A stretch of DNA of 7,165 bases from an uncultured Anaerolineae bacterium. GTDB lineage: Bacteria; Chloroflexota; Anaerolineae; Anaerolineales; UBA11858. Positions 1 to 6,061 of the stretch are shown here, piece by piece (position 1 is the stretch's first letter; each line of letters begins with the position of its first letter). Made by a program: the position numbers and the translations under genes. The stretch is taken from assembly GCA_937893815.1 (NCBI GenBank), contig CALCSH010000481.1, positions 1-7,165 of the forward strand, written 5' to 3'. The notes under the pieces were generated by a model that saw only the letters and a program-made list of their open reading frames with translations, searched no databases and had not been told where the DNA came from.

Positions 1-1
1 A

Positions 2-1000
2 GATTTTGTGCTGGCGGCGCGCATCGAGGCGGCTATCCATCAGGTGATTAACACCGAGGAAGAATTCTGGCCGCAGATGTTGCCGCAAAATCAGTATATC
101 ACCGCCAAAGATCGCTTGCGCCGCTCACGGCTCTATTTGCCCGGGAACAGCCCCAAGCTGATGCTCAATGCCGGAATTCACACGCCGGATGGCATCATCC
201 TTGATCTGGAAGATTCAGTTGCCCCCGATAAAAAAGAAGAAGCGCGTTATTTAGTGCGCAACGCTTTACGTCAGGTGGATTTTTACGGTGCCGAGCGCAT
301 GGTGCGGATAAACCAACTCCCCATGGGCCTGCGGGACCTGGAATTTGTGGTGCCCCACCACCCGAACCTGATTCTGATTCCGAAGTGTGAATCCGCCGAG
401 CAGGTCGAGCAGGTGGATGCGCGTATCAAGGGTCTCGCCGCTCAACATGGTATAGAGCAGCCCATCTACCTGATGCCGATTATCGAGAGCGCCCTGGGTG
501 TGGTCAACGCTTATCCGATAGCTTCCGCATCTGAGAGCGTGGTTTCGCTGGCGATTGGCCTGGAAGACTACACTGCCGATTTGGGCACGCAGCGCACCAA
601 CGATGGCCGTCAGACCTTTTATGCGCGCAGCGCGCTGGTCAACGCTGCCCGCGCCGTCGGCATCCAGCCGATTGACTCGGTCTTCTCGGATGTCTCGGAT
701 ATGGAGGCTTTGCGGGCTGTGGTGCTGGAGTCGAAATCGTTGGGCTTCGATGGTATGGGATGTATTCATCCCCGCCAGATTACAGTGATCCATGAAGCCT
801 TCGCGCCCTCCGCGGAGGAGATCGAAAAAGCTCAAAAGATTGTGTACGCCTTCGATGAGGCCACCTGCCTCGGGTTGGGAGTCGTCTCCCTGGGTTCCAA
901 GATGATTGATCCCCCGGTTGTCAAACGCGCCCAACGCACCATCGATCTGGCCATCCGCTCTGGTAAATTATCCGCAGATTGGAACGAAGTAAACACTTAA
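2..1000 (+). CDS. citE: Citrate lyase beta subunit (CitE), probably fused to a CitD acyl carrier segment; 5' partial
   Basis: In citrate lyase this subunit cleaves citryl-thioester on the acyl carrier subunit into oxaloacetate and acetyl-thioester, in the cytoplasm. The frame is open to the left edge. Numbering from the GTG at 8, a CitE core of usual size (about 295 aa) begins near residue 37 with RRSRLYLPGNS. It continues with LDLEDSVAP (65-73), MVRIN (98-102, Arg100), a PIIES motif (Glu160), GLEDY (Asp187), DGMGCIHPRQI (248-258) and GLGVVSLGSKMIDPPV (289-304). Glu160 and Asp187 sit where CitE-like lyases bind Mg2+. The leading DFVLAARIEAA resembles the C-terminal end of CitD (pattern LxARxEA), followed by a linker of about 25 residues, so the gene is probably a citD-citE fusion whose first part lies outside the window. 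The GTG at 8 is therefore unlikely to be the true start. CitF follows 88 nt downstream. A malyl- or citramalyl-CoA lyase is the alternative, less likely beside CitF. Confidence 0.9.
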   Translation, partial: DFVLAARIEAAIHQVINTEEEFWPQMLPQNQYITAKDRLRRSRLYLPGNSPKLMLNAGIHTPDGIILDLEDSVAPDKKEEARYLVRNALRQVDFYGAERMVRINQLPMGLRDLEFVVPHHPNLILIPKCESAEQVEQVDARIKGLAAQHGIEQPIYLMPIIESALGVVNAYPIASASESVVSLAIGLEDYTADLGTQRTNDGRQTFYARSALVNAARAVGIQPIDSVFSDVSDMEALRAVVLESKSLGFDGMGCIHPRQITVIHEAFAPSAEEIEKAQKIVYAFDEATCLGLGVVSLGSKMIDPPVVKRAQRTIDLAIRSGKLSADWNEVNT

Positions 1001-1067
1001 ACCACAAAGACACGAAGGCCACGAAGAAAAACTTGAAAAAACTTTGTGTTCTTTGTGTCTTCGTGGT
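1001..1067. repeat. Imperfect palindrome of ACRAAG units, citE-citF gap
   Basis: The left arm 1001-1026 and right arm 1042-1067 match at 21 of 26 positions as reverse complements, with a 15-nt A-rich loop (1027-1041). The left arm carries the hexamer ACAAAG or ACGAAG at 1004, 1012 and 1021. The right arm carries CTTTGT or CTTCGT at 1042, 1051 and 1059, so the 8/9-nt spacing is mirrored. Three of the five mismatches would be G-U pairs in the mRNA. No T-tract follows, so a simple intrinsic terminator is unlikely. It begins directly after the citE stop codon and ends 21 nt before the citF start. Confidence 0.9.
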
Positions 1068-1077
1068 GAATTGTTTC

Positions 1078-1081
1078 AGGA
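1078..1081 (+). promoter_or_regulatory. Ribosome binding site of citF
   Basis: AGGA lies 7 nt before the ATG at 1089. It supports that start over an in-frame ATG at 1044, which would translate the right arm of the palindrome into 15 extra residues with no CitF similarity. Confidence 0.7.
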
Positions 1082-1088
1082 CACTATC

Positions 1089-2645
1089 ATGACCACAGAA
1101 TTCGTCAAAAACGCCGTGGGGCGTATGATCCCCACCGAGATTAACGGTCAGCCAGTGATCCCTTTCCAGGGGCCGCATGGCTACAAAACATCTGGGCGAA
1201 AATATGGCCCGCCGATTCGCACCTGCGCCGATTACCCCGCCGATGGCGACAAGCGCGTGCCTGATCTGAAGGCCGCGCTGATTAAGGCCGGGCTGAAGGA
1301 TGGCATGACTATCTCGACGCACCACCATTTTCGTAATGGTGATTTGATCGCCAATCAAATTTTCGAGATCGCCGCCGAATTGGGCGTCAGGGATTTGGTC
1401 TGGTTCCCGTCGGCGTCGTTCCCCTGCCACGAGCCGTTGATTGAGTATCTTGAAGACGGCACCATGCATCATATCGAGGGTAGCATGAACGGCGCGCTGG
1501 GGCGTTTCGCATCGCAGGGCAAAATGCGCGGGGCGGGGGTGCTGCGCTCGCACGGCGGGCGTTATCAGGCCGTGCAGGACGGCGAAGTCGTGATCGATAT
1601 TGCTGTCATCGCCGCGCCGACCGCCGACCCCTTCGGCAATGCCAATGGTCTAACCGGCCCATCGTCCTGCGGGCTGCTGGGATTTGCCCTGGCCGATTCG
1701 CAATACGCCCATACTGTGATCGTCGTCACCGATAACCTGGTACCCTTCCCATGCATTCCCTGGCAGATTCAGGGCAATAATGTGGATATTGTCGTCGAGA
1801 CGGATCAGATTGGTATTCCGGAAAGAATTGTCTCCGGCACGACGCAAATCACCAAAAGCCCTGACCGGTTGTTTATCGCCGAGTTGACCGCTAAATTCTG
1901 CGATGCGGCCGGGATTATCCGCGAGGGCTTCTCGTTCCAGGCCGGGGCGGGGGGCACAGCCCTCTCGATTGGCAACTACTTTGGGGAGATTATGCGGGAG
2001 AAAGGCATCAAGGCGCGCTTCGCCCGCGGCGGCAGCAATCAATATCTGGTGCAGTTGCTTGATGAGGGTTTGGTTGAGCACATCCTCGACGGGCAGACCT
2101 TTGATCTTGAAGGCGTGCGCTCGATGCGCGAGAATCCCCATCATGTGGATACCAGTCCGTTTACCAGCTATAACTATCATGGCAAGGGTAACTTTGCTTC
2201 GATGCTGGATGTGGTCATTTTAGGCGCCACCGAAGTCGATGTAAATTTCAATGGAAACGTGGTCACACACTCGGACGGCCTGCTGCTGCACGGCATCGGC
2301 GGCTGGCAGAATTGCCTCTTTGGCAAGACGGTTATTTTGCCGATTCCGCTCTTCCGCGACCGCATCCCGGTGATCCGTGACGAAGTCACCACGATCTGCG
2401 GGCCAGGCGAGCTGATCGATGTGATCGTCACTGAGCGCGGCATTGCCATTAACCCGCGGCGCACGGACTTGATTGATGCCACCAAAGATTCCGGCCTCCC
2501 GATCAAAACCATCCAAGAATTGAAGGCAGAAGGCGAACGCATTTGCGGCGTGCCGCAGCCGATTGAATTCGAAGACAAGATCATCGCCGCCATCAAGTGG
2601 GTCGATGGTACAGTGATTGATGTGGTGCGACAGGTAAAAAATTAG
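1089..2645 (+). CDS. citF: Citrate lyase alpha subunit (citrate:acetyl-ACP transferase), CitF
   Basis: CitF exchanges acetyl for citryl on the CitD carrier, making citryl-thioester and releasing acetate; CitE then cleaves it. The 518-aa product is close to E. coli CitF (about 510 aa) and appears collinear along its length. Visible blocks are LKDGMTISTHHHFRNGDL (69-86), RSHGGR (153-158), ADPFGNANGLTG (179-190), EGFSFQAGAGG (279-289), NPHHVD (349-354), HSDGLLLHGIGG (394-405), ERGIAINPRR (449-458), PQPIEFEDKI (489-498) and the family's ending DGTVIDVVRQVK (506-517). Residues 1-55 are diverged from enterobacterial CitF. The start at 1089 is set by AGGA 7 nt upstream. The neighbours are CitE upstream and an isocitrate dehydrogenase downstream. 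No truncation or frameshift is seen. Confidence 0.95.
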   Translation: MTTEFVKNAVGRMIPTEINGQPVIPFQGPHGYKTSGRKYGPPIRTCADYPADGDKRVPDLKAALIKAGLKDGMTISTHHHFRNGDLIANQIFEIAAELGVRDLVWFPSASFPCHEPLIEYLEDGTMHHIEGSMNGALGRFASQGKMRGAGVLRSHGGRYQAVQDGEVVIDIAVIAAPTADPFGNANGLTGPSSCGLLGFALADSQYAHTVIVVTDNLVPFPCIPWQIQGNNVDIVVETDQIGIPERIVSGTTQITKSPDRLFIAELTAKFCDAAGIIREGFSFQAGAGGTALSIGNYFGEIMREKGIKARFARGGSNQYLVQLLDEGLVEHILDGQTFDLEGVRSMRENPHHVDTSPFTSYNYHGKGNFASMLDVVILGATEVDVNFNGNVVTHSDGLLLHGIGGWQNCLFGKTVILPIPLFRDRIPVIRDEVTTICGPGELIDVIVTERGIAINPRRTDLIDATKDSGLPIKTIQELKAEGERICGVPQPIEFEDKIIAAIKWVDGTVIDVVRQVKN

Positions 2646-2704
2646 ACCGAGGACGGATGACCGGGGACGGGGAAAACTCCGTCTTCGGTCTCCGGTCTTC
2701 GGTC
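2645..2704. repeat. Palindrome of 7-nt units with AAAA loop, citF-idh gap
   Basis: The left arm 2645-2672 consists of four back-to-back heptamers of consensus GACCGRG (with GACGGAT and GACGGGG variants). The right arm 2677-2704 consists of four heptamers of consensus TTCGGTC. The arms are reverse complements at 21 of 28 positions and are separated only by AAAA (2673-2676). Four of the seven mismatches would be G-U in the mRNA. The left arm includes the last base of the citF TAG stop, and the right arm ends 34 nt before the next start. No T-run follows. Confidence 0.92.
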
Positions 2705-2722
2705 GTGAGTCAACACAACAAC

Positions 2723-2727
2723 AGGAG
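2723..2727 (+). promoter_or_regulatory. Ribosome binding site of the isocitrate dehydrogenase gene
   Basis: AGGAG lies 11 nt before the ATG at 2739, a slightly long spacing. It sits outside the palindrome that fills the rest of the gap. Confidence 0.7.
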
Positions 2728-2738
2728 AACTTGAAAAC

Positions 2739-3929
2739 ATGACGAAACGAACCATCATCTCAATGCCCGGTGACGGGATTGGTAACGCTGTTTTACCCGA
2801 AGCGATCCGCGTGCTGGATGCGATCGGCTTTGAAGCAGAATATGTTCACGCCGATATTGGCTGGGAATTCTGGCGCACGGAGGGTAATCCGCTGCCCCAG
2901 CGCACGATTGATTTGCTCAAGGAGCATAAATATGGCCTGTTTGGGGCGATCACATCCAAACCCAAATCGGATGCGGATGCTGAGTTAGCGCCTGAACTGC
3001 GCGACAAAGGTCTGGTTTATTATTCCCCAATTGTGGCGCTGCGCCAGCACTTCAACCTGGATATTTGTGCCCGCCCGTGTCAGACCTTCAAGGGTAATCC
3101 GCTCAACTTCATTCGCCGCGGCGCGGATGGCGGCGTGGAAGAGCCAGAAGTAGATGTAGTGATTTATCGCCAGAACACCGAGGGGTTGTATGGCGGCGTG
3201 GAGTGGAGCAATCCCCCCGATCAGGTTTACGATGCGCTGATGACGCACCCCAAGTTCAAGAAAAACTTTGGCAGCGCCCCCAAAGAAGAATTGGCGATTT
3301 CGACACGCATCTTCACCCGCAAAGCCACCGAGCGCATTCTTCGGGCAGCGTTTGAGCATGCTAAAAACTTCGGCTACAAATCCGTGACGGTGTGCGAGAA
3401 ACCCAATGTAATTCGTGAAACTTCGGGCATGATGCTGGCGATGGGTAAAGAAATGGCGAAAGAATACCCCGGCATTGCTCTGTGGGATACCAATATCGAT
3501 GCCCAGATGATGTGGCTGACCAAGAATCCCGAAGATTACGGCGTAATTGTTGCTGGCAATATGTTCGGCGACATCATCTCGGATGGCTTCGCCGGTCTGG
3601 TCGGCGGTCTGGGTTTTGCCTGCAGCGCTAATGTTGGCGAGGAAGTTGCGGTTTTCGAGCCAACGCATGGTTCAGCCCCCAAATATGCCGATTACGCGAC
3701 TTCTATCGTCAACCCCATCGCTATGATCCTCTCGGCCTGCATGATGCTCGATCATATCGGCGAAACCGAGAAGGCCGAGGTAATCCGGGCCGCGATTGCT
3801 GAAGTTGTTGCTGAGGGCAACGTCCGTACCTACGATATGATGAAACTGCGCGGCAAACCCGATGTGCTTGAAAACGGCGCGGCGTCCACAACCCAGATGG
3901 CCGATGCGATTATTACCAAATTGAAATAA
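2739..3929 (+). CDS. icd: Isocitrate dehydrogenase (probably NADP-dependent), isocitrate/isopropylmalate dehydrogenase family
   Basis: It probably interconverts isocitrate and 2-oxoglutarate + CO2 in the cytoplasm. At 396 aa it is slightly shorter than E. coli Icd (416). By eye against Icd it has GDGIG (11-15), SPIVALRQHFNLDICARP (96-113: Ser96, Arg102, Arg112), VIYRQNTEGLYGGVEW (141-156: Arg144, Tyr151), Lys221 in CEKPN, Asp254, and NMFGDIISDGFA (274-285: Asp278, Asp282). The THGSAPKY motif (309-316) carries Lys315 and Tyr316, with Val324 and Tyr365 further on. These match the Icd NADP determinants Lys344, Tyr345, Val351 and Tyr391, while Arg395 is Lys369 here. NAD-type members usually have Asp-Ile at the Lys-Tyr pair. 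One oddity is Ile98 where Icd has the substrate-contacting Asn115. Homoisocitrate or isopropylmalate dehydrogenase are alternatives, but the LRQxxxLxICxRP and Lys-Tyr signatures and the citrate genes favour isocitrate. Confidence 0.85.
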   Translation: MTKRTIISMPGDGIGNAVLPEAIRVLDAIGFEAEYVHADIGWEFWRTEGNPLPQRTIDLLKEHKYGLFGAITSKPKSDADAELAPELRDKGLVYYSPIVALRQHFNLDICARPCQTFKGNPLNFIRRGADGGVEEPEVDVVIYRQNTEGLYGGVEWSNPPDQVYDALMTHPKFKKNFGSAPKEELAISTRIFTRKATERILRAAFEHAKNFGYKSVTVCEKPNVIRETSGMMLAMGKEMAKEYPGIALWDTNIDAQMMWLTKNPEDYGVIVAGNMFGDIISDGFAGLVGGLGFACSANVGEEVAVFEPTHGSAPKYADYATSIVNPIAMILSACMMLDHIGETEKAEVIRAAIAEVVAEGNVRTYDMMKLRGKPDVLENGAASTTQMADAIITKLK

Positions 3930-3934
3930 AAAAC

Positions 3935-4016
3935 AACGCAAGGGCGCAAAGGAACAAAGACGCAAAGATATTTTTAGATTTTTCTTCGCGGCCTTGCACC
4001 TTGGCGGCTTTGCGTT
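3935..4016. repeat. Imperfect palindrome of GCAAAG-type units, idh-HD gap
   Basis: The left arm 3935-3968 and right arm 3983-4016 match at 26 of 34 positions as reverse complements around a 14-nt AT-rich loop (3969-3982). The left arm repeats CAAGG, CAAAGG and CAAAGA cores about every 8-9 nt. The unit is related to the ACRAAG unit of the palindrome at 1001-1067 but not identical. It starts 5 nt after the stop codon and ends 34 nt before the next start. No T-tract follows the right arm. Confidence 0.88.
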
Positions 4017-4039
4017 AAGTTTGTACGCAATTTAGATAT

Positions 4040-4045
4040 GGAAGG
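4040..4045 (+). promoter_or_regulatory. Ribosome binding site of the HD-domain gene
   Basis: GGAAGG lies 5 nt before the ATG at 4051 and just downstream of the palindrome. Confidence 0.7.
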
Positions 4046-4050
4046 TATTC

Positions 4051-4599
4051 ATGGACATCAACCAACTCTGGCCTGAACTGGCCTGGATTGAAGACCCTGG
4101 TTTGCGGGAGCAGACTACCCAAACCTGGCAACTGGCCCTCGAGCGCAGCGTGCTCTCTCCCGAAGATTTGGGGCGCATCCCCTTTACCCTGCTGGCTGGC
4201 CCAGACCTGAAAGTCAGCTTTATGGCGCACAAGCGCGCTGTGGTGCATGTTGCCAAAGAGAGCGCCCTCAAGATGATTGACTTCTTCGGTGACGACCTGC
4301 CCATCAACATGGATGTGGTCATCGCCGGGGCGATCCTGGCCGATGTCGGCAAGCTGCTGGAATACAAACTCGATGAGCAGGGCAACTCCTACCAGGGCGT
4401 GTACGGTAAATATCTGCGCCATCCCTTCTCAGGCGTTTCGCTGGCCGAAACGTGCGGCGTGCCCGCCGAAGTCTGTCACATTATCGCCGCTCACGCCGCC
4501 GAGGGCGATCTGGTCAAACGCAGCACCGAGGCCTATATCGTCCATCACGCCGATTTTATGATCTTCTTGCCGTTCAAGAGTAGATTGGTGATTGGGTAA
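4051..4599 (+). CDS. HD-domain protein with altered HD pair (putative phosphohydrolase-like regulator)
   Basis: A 182-aa, apparently soluble protein of the HD superfamily. The metal-binding H...HD...D pattern can be traced but is altered. His60 or His66 in AHKRAVVHVAKESA would be the first ligand. AGAILADVGKLLEY (92-105) lies where members usually read LLHDIGK, so the His is Ala97 while Asp98 and Gly100-Lys101 remain. RHPFSGVSLAE (123-133), IIAAHAAEGD (144-153) and VHHADF (164-169, Asp168) follow the usual HDIG-family order. Losing the HD histidine would remove one metal ligand, so it may have a rearranged site or may bind rather than hydrolyse a nucleotide. Its place between idh and the hydro-lyase genes suggests a role tied to this pathway, but the substrate is unknown. 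The last residues (about RLVIG) and the stop codon come from sequence resembling the downstream repeat, so the C-terminus may have been rewritten. The start is well supported by GGAAGG. Confidence 0.75.
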   Translation: MDINQLWPELAWIEDPGLREQTTQTWQLALERSVLSPEDLGRIPFTLLAGPDLKVSFMAHKRAVVHVAKESALKMIDFFGDDLPINMDVVIAGAILADVGKLLEYKLDEQGNSYQGVYGKYLRHPFSGVSLAETCGVPAEVCHIIAAHAAEGDLVKRSTEAYIVHHADFMIFLPFKSRLVIG

Positions 4600-4662
4600 T
4601 TAGGGATTAGGTGATTAGGAAAAGCCCCGCCCTGACACCTAATCGCCTGATACCTAATTGCC
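4595..4662. repeat. Imperfect palindrome of GGTGATTA units, overlapping the HD gene's end
   Basis: The left arm 4595-4619 and right arm 4638-4662 match at 21 of 25 positions as reverse complements, with an 18-nt C-rich loop (4620-4637). The left arm is near-tandem GGTAATTA, GGGATTA and GGTGATTA. Similar sequence (GGTGATT at 4587) continues leftward into the HD gene, and TAA within the repeat serves as its stop codon. Three of the four mismatches would be U-G in the mRNA. It ends 17 nt before the next start. Confidence 0.9.
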
Positions 4663-4668
4663 TGCAAC

Positions 4669-4672
4669 GGAG
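4669..4672 (+). promoter_or_regulatory. Ribosome binding site of the hydro-lyase large subunit
   Basis: GGAG lies 7 nt before the ATG at 4680. It supports that start over the in-frame ATT or other upstream codons near 4611, which would translate the palindrome. Confidence 0.7.
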
Positions 4673-4679
4673 TTGCATT

Positions 4680-5933
4680 ATGCCTCAAACTTTTGCCGAA
4701 AAAATACTTGCCAAAAAAGCCGGGCTTTCACATACTGTCCCTGGCCAAATTGTCGATATCACCCCTGATGTGGCCCTCTCGCACGATAACACCGCCCCGA
4801 TCTATGGCATCTTCAAAGAAATGGGCGGCCAGCGCGTTTTCGACCCCAAAATGCACGCTGTCTTTATCGACCACGCTGCCCCCGCACCGACCACCAAACA
4901 CGCCGAGAATCACCGTATTATCCGCGATTTTGTACGCGAGCAGGGCATTGAGAACTTCTTCGATGTCGGGCGCGGCATCTGCCATCAGGTGCTGGTTGAG
5001 GAAGGGCTGGCCCTGCCTGGCGAAGTCGTGCTGGGTTCCGATTCGCACAGCCCTCACGCCGGGGTGATGGGCGCCTTCGGGGCTGGCATTGGCCGCTCCG
5101 AGATGGCCTCCATCTGGGCCGTTGGCTCCCTGTGGCTGCGCGTTCCCGAGAGTATGAAAATCGCCGTCAACGGCCAGTTCAATCCCGGAGTCACGGCCAA
5201 AGACCTGGCGCTCAAAGTCATTGACGATCTGGGCGCTGACGGGGCGTTGTATATGTCCGTCGAGTGGCACGGCGAAGCCATCCGTTCGCTGGATTTATCC
5301 CAACGCGCCACCTTGCCGAATATGATGGCGGAAATGGGCGCTAAAAACAGCTTTATCCCGCCTGATCAGGTGACTCTTGATTATCTGGCAGGACGCGCCA
5401 AACGCCCTTTTGAGCTGGTGCTGCCCGACGAGGATGCCGCCTACGCCCAGAGCTACACCTACGAAGCCGCGGCCATTGAACCGATGGTTGCCCGCCCTCA
5501 CACCGTGGACAACGTCATGCCGCTTTCCGAAGTAGCTGGCACACGCGTCCAGCAAGCGTTCTTGGGAACCTGTACTAACGGCCGCCTGGAAGATTTGGCC
5601 GCGGCCGCGGCTGTACTCAAAGGCCGTAAAGTTTCCCCCGGAACGCGCCTGCTGATTATCCCGGCTTCCTCGCAGGTCTATCTGGATGCCCTTCGAGCGG
5701 GCTATATCGAGACTTTCCTTGAAGCTGGCGCGGCCATCGAAAGCCCCGGCTGCGGCCCCTGTATGGGCAACCACATGGGCGTTCCCGCGGTCGGCGAAGT
5801 CAGTATCAGCACGGCCAACCGCAACTTCCGCGGCCGCATGGGGACGAAAGAATCCGAGATTTACCTCGCCAGCCCGGCGGTGGTGGCGGCGACAGCCGTA
5901 GCCGGTGTGATTACGCATCCGAAGGATATATAA
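4680..5933 (+). CDS. LeuC-type hydro-lyase large subunit, probably a split aconitase
   Basis: This is the [4Fe-4S] large subunit of the aconitase/isopropylmalate isomerase superfamily. In this setting it probably isomerises citrate and isocitrate together with the small subunit encoded downstream. The 417-aa length matches the compact archaeal-type LeuC/HacA group rather than enterobacterial LeuC (about 466) or AcnA/AcnB (about 890). Visible signatures are FIDHAAPAPTTKHAENH (62-78), GSDSHSPHAGVMGAFGAGIG (119-138), GTCTNGRLEDL (296-306, Cys298), SPGCGPCMGNH (355-365, Cys358 and Cys361) and STANRNFRGRMG (377-388). All three cluster cysteines are present. The start at 4680 is set by GGAG at 4669-4672. 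Isopropylmalate or homoaconitate isomerase are alternatives, since this subunit type serves all three reactions. The citrate lyase and isocitrate dehydrogenase neighbours, and the lack of leuA or homocitrate synthase in view, favour aconitase. Confidence 0.85.
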   Translation: MPQTFAEKILAKKAGLSHTVPGQIVDITPDVALSHDNTAPIYGIFKEMGGQRVFDPKMHAVFIDHAAPAPTTKHAENHRIIRDFVREQGIENFFDVGRGICHQVLVEEGLALPGEVVLGSDSHSPHAGVMGAFGAGIGRSEMASIWAVGSLWLRVPESMKIAVNGQFNPGVTAKDLALKVIDDLGADGALYMSVEWHGEAIRSLDLSQRATLPNMMAEMGAKNSFIPPDQVTLDYLAGRAKRPFELVLPDEDAAYAQSYTYEAAAIEPMVARPHTVDNVMPLSEVAGTRVQQAFLGTCTNGRLEDLAAAAAVLKGRKVSPGTRLLIIPASSQVYLDALRAGYIETFLEAGAAIESPGCGPCMGNHMGVPAVGEVSISTANRNFRGRMGTKESEIYLASPAVVAATAVAGVITHPKDI

Positions 5934-5936
5934 ATC

Positions 5937-6031
5937 GGTTGAAGGTTGCAGGTTACACGTTAAAAGTTGCACGTTGAAGGTTGAAAGTTAGTTGTGCTAG
6001 AGATAACCTTCAACCTTAAACTTTCAACTTT
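5937..6031. repeat. Heptamer tandem array and palindrome, large-small subunit gap
   Basis: From 5937 to 5992 there are eight uninterrupted 7-nt units of consensus GGTTGAA: GGTTGAA, GGTTGCA, GGTTACA, CGTTAAA, AGTTGCA, CGTTGAA, GGTTGAA and a degenerate AGTTAGT. From 6005 to 6032 there are four complementary units of consensus AACYTTC. The inner left arm 5963-5990 pairs with 6004-6031 at 24 of 28 positions around a 13-nt loop (5991-6003). The left side has twice as many units as the right, so several units stay unpaired. The array starts 4 nt after the stop codon and the right arm ends 30 nt before the next start. Confidence 0.93.
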
Positions 6032-6061
6032 CAATCGATAAACTAGATTGTGAGAAAACCC

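Noticed and set aside
1001..1067. Intrinsic terminator between citE and citF (and likewise in the other gaps)
   Set aside because: None of the five hairpins is followed by a T-tract, and the flanking genes form one pathway, so termination at every gap is unlikely.
1044..1088. Upstream in-frame ATG extending CitF by 15 residues
   Set aside because: It lies inside the palindrome arm, has no Shine-Dalgarno sequence, and the ATG at 1089 has AGGA at good spacing.
921..1553. Long antisense open frame opposite the citE-citF junction
   Set aside because: It runs across the palindrome and the opposite strand of two strongly supported genes, and its protein shows no recognisable motif.
2985..3668. 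Antisense open frame of 227 codons opposite the isocitrate dehydrogenase gene
   Set aside because: It is explained as a mirror of a codon-biased gene; no RBS or domain is visible.
5295..5972. Antisense open frame of 225 codons opposite the hydro-lyase large subunit
   Set aside because: It begins inside the heptamer array and shadows the conserved LeuC region; no independent support.
5937..6034. CRISPR array
   Set aside because: Units are 7 nt with no spacers, and an inverted second half follows; it does not have CRISPR geometry.
1001..6034. Insertion sequences or MITEs flanked by target duplications
   Set aside because: No transposase is encoded, and I see no convincing direct target duplications around the palindromes.
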